The notes beneath the pieces are model-generated. The model ran no database searches and was not told the DNA's origin. It was given only the letters and a program-made list of their open reading frames with translations. The position numbers and the translations under genes were made by a program. Source: Mycocentrospora acerina (taxonomy: Eukaryota > Ascomycota > Dothideomycetes > Pleosporales). From it: a stretch of DNA of 12,030 nucleotides. The stretch is taken from positions 1 to 12,030 of the forward strand of contig JAKUHH010000190.1 of assembly GCA_022701365.1 (NCBI GenBank), written 5' to 3'. Below are positions 8,391 to 12,030 of this stretch, piece after piece (within the stretch, counting starts at the first letter, position 1; each line of letters opens with the position of its first letter).

Positions 8391-9124
8391 CTTAATAGAG
8401 CTAGTGCTTTATTAGCTCTTCTAGTAGTTTTGCAGTAGCTTGTAGATTTACTGCTACTGCAAATAATTAATAGTAAGCTACTAGAGCTTAGTACTAACTT
8501 ATTTAAGTCTTAGTCTGTTTTTTAGAGACTATATTGCTTATGCTAATCTTAAGATTAGTACTTAGTAGTGCATTACTGCTCTTACTGTTACTGTTATCTA
8601 ACATATGTTTAGATAGTTTTATTAGTATTAATAGAAGCCTGCTATAGCCTAAGTTTAAGGCTAAGTTTATATTAAACTTTAAGCTTAAGCCTTATAGTTA
8701 GCTTTAGCTTAAGCTAAATATAAAAGCTAGTTAATTGCTTAGTTAGTATATATTAATATTGTTGTATATTTCTTTATTACTCTCCTCTTCTTATAGTAGC
8801 TTATTTTAAGCTTGCTCTTAAGTAAGCAGTAGCTTACTGCTCTATTAATCTAATAGATCTAATAGATCTAATATTTGTAGATAGCTTAGCTCTGTAGCTA
8901 TCTTTGCTATATATCTTTCTGCTTTTTATACTAGCTTAGTTTTATTTATCTCTACTACACAAGACTGTGCTGTGTTTTAGTAGTCTAGTTAACCTAGTAG
9001 TAGCAGCTTATTATTCTTAATCTTAGGAGCTTGTTGCTAAGCAATGTTAAGCACCTTAATCTCCTCTTATAAAATAGCCTCTCTTTTAGCCTGCTGCTTA
9101 CTGTTGTAGAGCTAGTTATACTAG

Positions 9125-9890
9125 AATAGTATATCTCTTACTTAAATAATACAGCTTATCTAAAGTAGCTATATTTTAAAAATGTTAGTTAAGTTAGAGC
9201 TTAGCAAGTAACTTATAAAGGTTCTAGCTTCTAGCTTATCTGCTGCTTAAAGCTTCTTATTAAGCATATATACTTTACAGCTAATAAATGCTAGATAAAC
9301 TGCTAACAGTTACTTCTTATAGACTAGCTTATATAGAGTCTTTAAGTCTAATAAATATATAAGTGTAATATTAGTAATCTTTATAGCAGTAATTACTAGC
9401 TTATTTAATAGTAATTTTAGTAAGCCTGCTTATAGCCTTATAACTTAATCTTTAGTAATAATAATATTGCCTGCTATCTTAGCTAGTCTTAGTTAAGTAG
9501 GCGTGTTAAGTAATTAAAGCTTAATCTTAATTCTTAAAGTCTTCTTTATTTTATATAGCTTAAGACTATAGCCTTACTTACTATTAATTTTAAGCAAAAT
9601 AATAATATGCTTAAATTAACATTAAATCTTATTTATTAAGCTTTTAAATACTAGTAGTAGTTTAGCATATGTCTTATGTGCTAGCGTTGCTAACTTATGC
9701 TATTTAGAGTGCTTATATACTGCATATAGCATATAGTAATCTCTATTATAGCATACCTCTCCTGTTAGTAGGAGCTGCACTAAGTTAATTGCTATATAGT
9801 AAAAAGGCCTTATTACTTAATCTACAGGCTTTCTCCTGCTTACTTAAGCAGTTATCTTAGCTTCTATACACACACTATAATCTAGAAGCT
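9125..9890 (-). other. Copia integrase domain (inactive)
   Basis: The start shows the zinc-module tail (VCIEAKITA*VSRRKPVD). The core follows with RPFYYIAINLVQL, where the first catalytic Asp is Asn (9784-9786). The second Asp position is Asn (9583-9585, less certain). The Glu of the NGLAERAG-like motif is Lys (9478-9480). All three are single G-to-A changes in the coding strand. Further on, TLIYLLDLKTLYKLVYKK, then YVYMLNKKL and FISYLL match the copia integrase C-terminal part up to VRDILF at 9125-9142. The enzyme would insert the cDNA into the genome. Confidence 0.9.
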
Positions 9891-10399
9891 AAGGTTCTTA
9901 AGCTTTAGGCTTTAAAGCTATACTTTTAATATTATTAGATAGATAATCTATAATATCTTTATAAGCATATACAAATAGCTAGTAAGTATTAACATAAGTA
10001 GTTAAAATTAGCCTTTAATCTCTTCTTAATAGCTTATAAGCTTACTTGTATACTAAGCTTTAAGCTAGCTTAAGAGCAGCTAAGAAGCTAATTAGCTTAG
10101 GTCTATTACTCTCTAGAGCATCTATTAGCTAATAGCTATCTAATTGCTGTAGTAAGCATATAATATTTAACAGATAGTGCTAATAGACTACGTCTTGTCT
10201 TAAGTTAAATTAGATGCCTACTGCTTAGCATCTTAAGAGACTAATAATATTTATAAAGAAGCTCTCTACTTAAGTAATATAAGTAAGCTTAATTTAGCTT
10301 AGGCTTTAAGGCATGTTAACACTGAGTGTTATATTACCTTAAGCTTAGATAGCTACTGTTATTTTACTTGTGTATATAATATCTCTAAGTGTAGCTTTT

Positions 10400-10470
10400 T
10401 TAGTCTCTATCTAACTAAAGCTAGTAGTATTACAGACATGTATATTTAAGCCTAGGTCTAAGATATATTA
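10400..10470 (-). other. Copia protease active site
   Basis: The minus strand reads YILDLGLNIHVCNTTSF, matching the copia pattern W-I-L-D-x-G-x-x-x-H-V-C-N. The catalytic Asp is at 10456-10458 and the Gly at 10450-10452; both survive. The two Leu residues around the Gly are explained by C-to-T changes from Pro or Thr and from Ser codons. The aspartic protease would cut the polyprotein in the particle. Confidence 0.88.
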
Positions 10471-11355
10471 GTTAAAAATTAATAAAGCTTTATGCTCTCT
10501 TATATATAGTATTATAGCTAAAAAAGATTAATAAGTTAAAAAGCTTTTCTTTATATAGCTAAGTTACTTACTATTATTAAAGCTAAGAGGCTCTTAAGTA
10601 GCTAGCAAAAGTATCTTATTACACCTAGTAAGGTATGCTTTTATTCTTTTTACTAGCTTCTTCTCTTTTAGAGCTTTAGCAATGTAATTTAGCTTCTCTT
10701 TATTTAGCTAAAAGCTTCTAATCTAATTTAAGATAAGATAGAAGCACTTAAAATAGTAGTAGTTATCTTTATATATATATATTATTATTAGCTAATTACT
10801 AGCAGATTTCTTATAGCTTTAGCTATAAGCTTAGCCTTAAGTTAAGCTTTAAGCTTAAGCCTTATAGTAGCTTAGTGCTGCGCTTAAAGTTATAAATATT
10901 CTTAGTAGTATAGTAGTAGCCTGTCTAGTGCGTTAATAGTAGGTTCTAAATTAAGAGATATAATCTGTAAAAGATTTAATAGTCTTTACTTCTTTTAAGA
11001 TCTTTTTTTTTTTTAAGCTTTAGTAAGCAGCTGCAGCTTATTTTACTACTATGCTTTTTACTATAGTTAGAAAGTTATCTTATAATTAATAGCTTATAGT
11101 TTTAGGAAGTATAGCCTGCCTATATTAGTTAACTATATAAATCTAGTTATTTAACTAGCATTTAATATCTCTTCTTTAAGGCTTCTCTTGCAGTGCTCTA
11201 TATTTAATAATAAGCTTTTAAGCTTAAGTAGCAGTAGTAAGTGCTATCTGCTGCTTTAAGGCTATTAGCCTGCTATATAAGTCCTCTATATTAGAGATTA
11301 GATAGAGATAGTATATAGTAATTATGCTGCTAATCTCTATTATTAGTTTACTCTC

Positions 11356-11559
11356 TTTATATTTTAGTTTAGTGTACTCTGCCTGCTCTTGCCTCTAGTT
11401 ATAAAGCAGCTTAATATAGAGTGCTTACTCTATAGTATCTAAGTTACTAATAGATGTTGCGTTTAGTTTTACTTGTTATGCAATAGGTTTTTAAGGAGCT
11501 ATAAAGATAGGTAGCTTATCTTTAAGTTATATAATATTGCACTACTCTTATATACTGTC
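11356..11559. repeat. 204-bp exact duplicate, copy 1
   Basis: I read this as identical to 11561-11764 with no mismatch. It encodes part of copia gag on the minus strand, and its frame matches the rest of gag to its left. A single N at 11560 separates the copies. A duplication this clean in otherwise heavily mutated DNA points to an unmerged contig overlap. Confidence 0.92.
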
Positions 11560-11560
11560 N

Positions 11561-11764
11561 TTTATATTTTAGTTTAGTGTACTCTGCCTGCTCTTGCCTC
11601 TAGTTATAAAGCAGCTTAATATAGAGTGCTTACTCTATAGTATCTAAGTTACTAATAGATGTTGCGTTTAGTTTTACTTGTTATGCAATAGGTTTTTAAG
11701 GAGCTATAAAGATAGGTAGCTTATCTTTAAGTTATATAATATTGCACTACTCTTATATACTGTC
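11561..11764. repeat. 204-bp exact duplicate, copy 2
   Basis: This is the second copy of 11356-11559. Its outer side joins in frame to the gag start at 11926. Counting one copy plus the N (205 bases) as extra brings both sides of gag into one frame, and this supports an assembly artefact over a biological repeat. Confidence 0.92.
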
Positions 11765-11926
11765 TACTATAGCTCTTTTTTGCTATAGTTAGTGCTATGC
11801 TTCTTAGTCTGCTAGTTTGTCTAAGATAATAGTTAATTAAGCAACTACTAAGTTACTGTGTAGTAATATAATAGTAGTAGACTGCTGTTACTTAAGCTGC
11901 TGTTGCTATGCTACAGTCTTACACAT

Positions 11927-12030
11927 AATAGATAGATTAATTAATAGATTAATTAAATAGATAGATAGATAGATAGATAGCTGTAGCTAGATATTGCTAG
12001 CAGCTATAGAAAAGATAGAAAAGATAGACA
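11927..12030 (-). other. Copia 5' leader
   Basis: This stretch lies upstream of the gag ATG on the minus strand. It holds two tandem copies of the 12-mer TAGATTAATTAA (11933-11956) followed by six copies of ATAG (11957-11980), then a short pyrimidine-rich repeat on the minus strand (about 12008-12030). The 5' LTR and primer-binding site are not recognisable here and probably lie beyond the right edge. Confidence 0.5.
11933..11980. repeat. Short tandem repeats (12-mer x2, ATAG x6)
   Basis: TAGATTAATTAA occurs twice in tandem, then ATAG six times without interruption. This is a simple microsatellite in the untranslated leader of the copia element. No function is visible. Confidence 0.9.

Larger units (their letters stand above)
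8391..11926 (-). pseudogene. Degenerate copia gag-PR-IN, 5' part of polyprotein
   Basis: The start is an intact ATG at 11924-11926 (minus strand, MCKTVA*QQQL). From it a Gln-rich, then helical gag reads through the duplicated block and on to about 10480. Recognisable gag stretches include LKDKLPIFIAP and ALYIKLLYN*RQEQAEY in 11356-11559. Protease follows at about 10400-10470, then a gag-pre-integrase-like part, integrase at about 9125-9890, and a linker with no recognised domain at 8391-9120. The frame is unbroken by indels once one copy of the 11356-11764 duplication is discounted. Stops sit at Gln and Trp positions, consistent with RIP. No clear zinc knuckle was found, although the region near 10690-10760, just after which it should end, has a Cys-containing candidate too eroded to call. 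Confidence 0.9.
8391..12030 (-). mobile_element. Ty1/copia retrotransposon, 5' part
   Basis: This is the upstream half of the same copia element: leader, gag, protease, integrase and linker. It joins to 1-2001 across the gypsy insert in the same reading frame. The 5' LTR is not in the window, so the full element length cannot be given. Confidence 0.93.

Noticed and set aside
8391..9120. A possible extra gene in the linker between copia integrase and the insertion site.
   Set aside because: The minus-strand copia frame continues through it without indels, and I found no independent domain on either strand.
11003..11014. A run of 12 T as a possible frameshift site or poly(A) remnant of a non-LTR element.
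   Set aside because: The copia gag frame is the same on both sides of the run, and nothing else there suggests a LINE or processed insertion.
11356..11764. The duplicated block as a biological tandem repeat or recombination product.
   Set aside because: There are no visible mismatches, an N stands exactly between the copies, and the frame is restored by removing one copy. An assembly join explains all three.
11933..11980. The GATA/ATAG repeats as a CRISPR-like or regulatory GATA array.
   Set aside because: The units are 4 and 12 bases without spacers. It is a plain microsatellite, and GATA-factor binding cannot be claimed from simple repeats.
1..12030. A bacterial, organellar or viral origin suggested by the low GC content.
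   Set aside because: Two LTR retrotransposons with a chromodomain and RIP-type mutation indicate a fungal nuclear genome. No rRNA, tRNA or organelle genes were seen.

Overview
This window is AT-rich, repeat-only DNA, most likely from the heterochromatic or AT-isochore part of a filamentous ascomycete genome. It contains no intact protein-coding gene, and I saw no rRNA, tRNA or CRISPR array. Almost all of it can be explained as two long terminal repeat (LTR) retrotransposons, one inserted inside the other. Both run on the minus strand, and both are ruined by C-to-T and G-to-A changes of the kind made by repeat-induced point mutation (RIP). RIP is a fungal defence, and this is the main reason for placing the sequence in Pezizomycotina. 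I cannot name the species.

Outer element: a Ty1/copia-type retrotransposon on the minus strand, in two pieces at 1-2001 and 8391-12030. Read from right to left, it has a leader with GATA-like repeats, a gag start codon at 11926, gag, protease (active site at 10450-10458), integrase (about 9125-9890) and a linker. The reading then jumps the insertion to reverse transcriptase (YVDD box, now YVNN, at 1403-1414) and RNase H, with a candidate stop at 308-310. A polypurine tract and part of the 3' LTR lie at 1-139. If the insert and one copy of an artefactual duplication are ignored, the polyprotein is one uninterrupted frame of 1,675 codons including the stop. It is broken only by substitution-type stops.

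Inner element: a complete Ty3/gypsy chromovirus, 6,384 bp (2002-8385), on the minus strand. It has two 393-bp LTRs, a perfect 5-bp target duplication (CTAGT), gag with a zinc knuckle, and a pol with protease, reverse transcriptase, RNase H, integrase and a terminal chromodomain. A polypurine tract abuts the 3' LTR. Between the end of pol and that tract is a second, plus-strand coding remnant (about 2522-3052). It has the cysteine spacing of a fungal Zn(II)2Cys6 cluster followed by a long charged coiled coil. This antisense passenger gene is the most unusual item here.

Right end: 11356-11559 is repeated without a visible mismatch at 11561-11764, with a single N between the copies. The frame arithmetic shows this is almost certainly an assembly join. 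The leftmost 130 bases, inside the copia LTR, still carry CpG and CpA dinucleotides that are depleted elsewhere.
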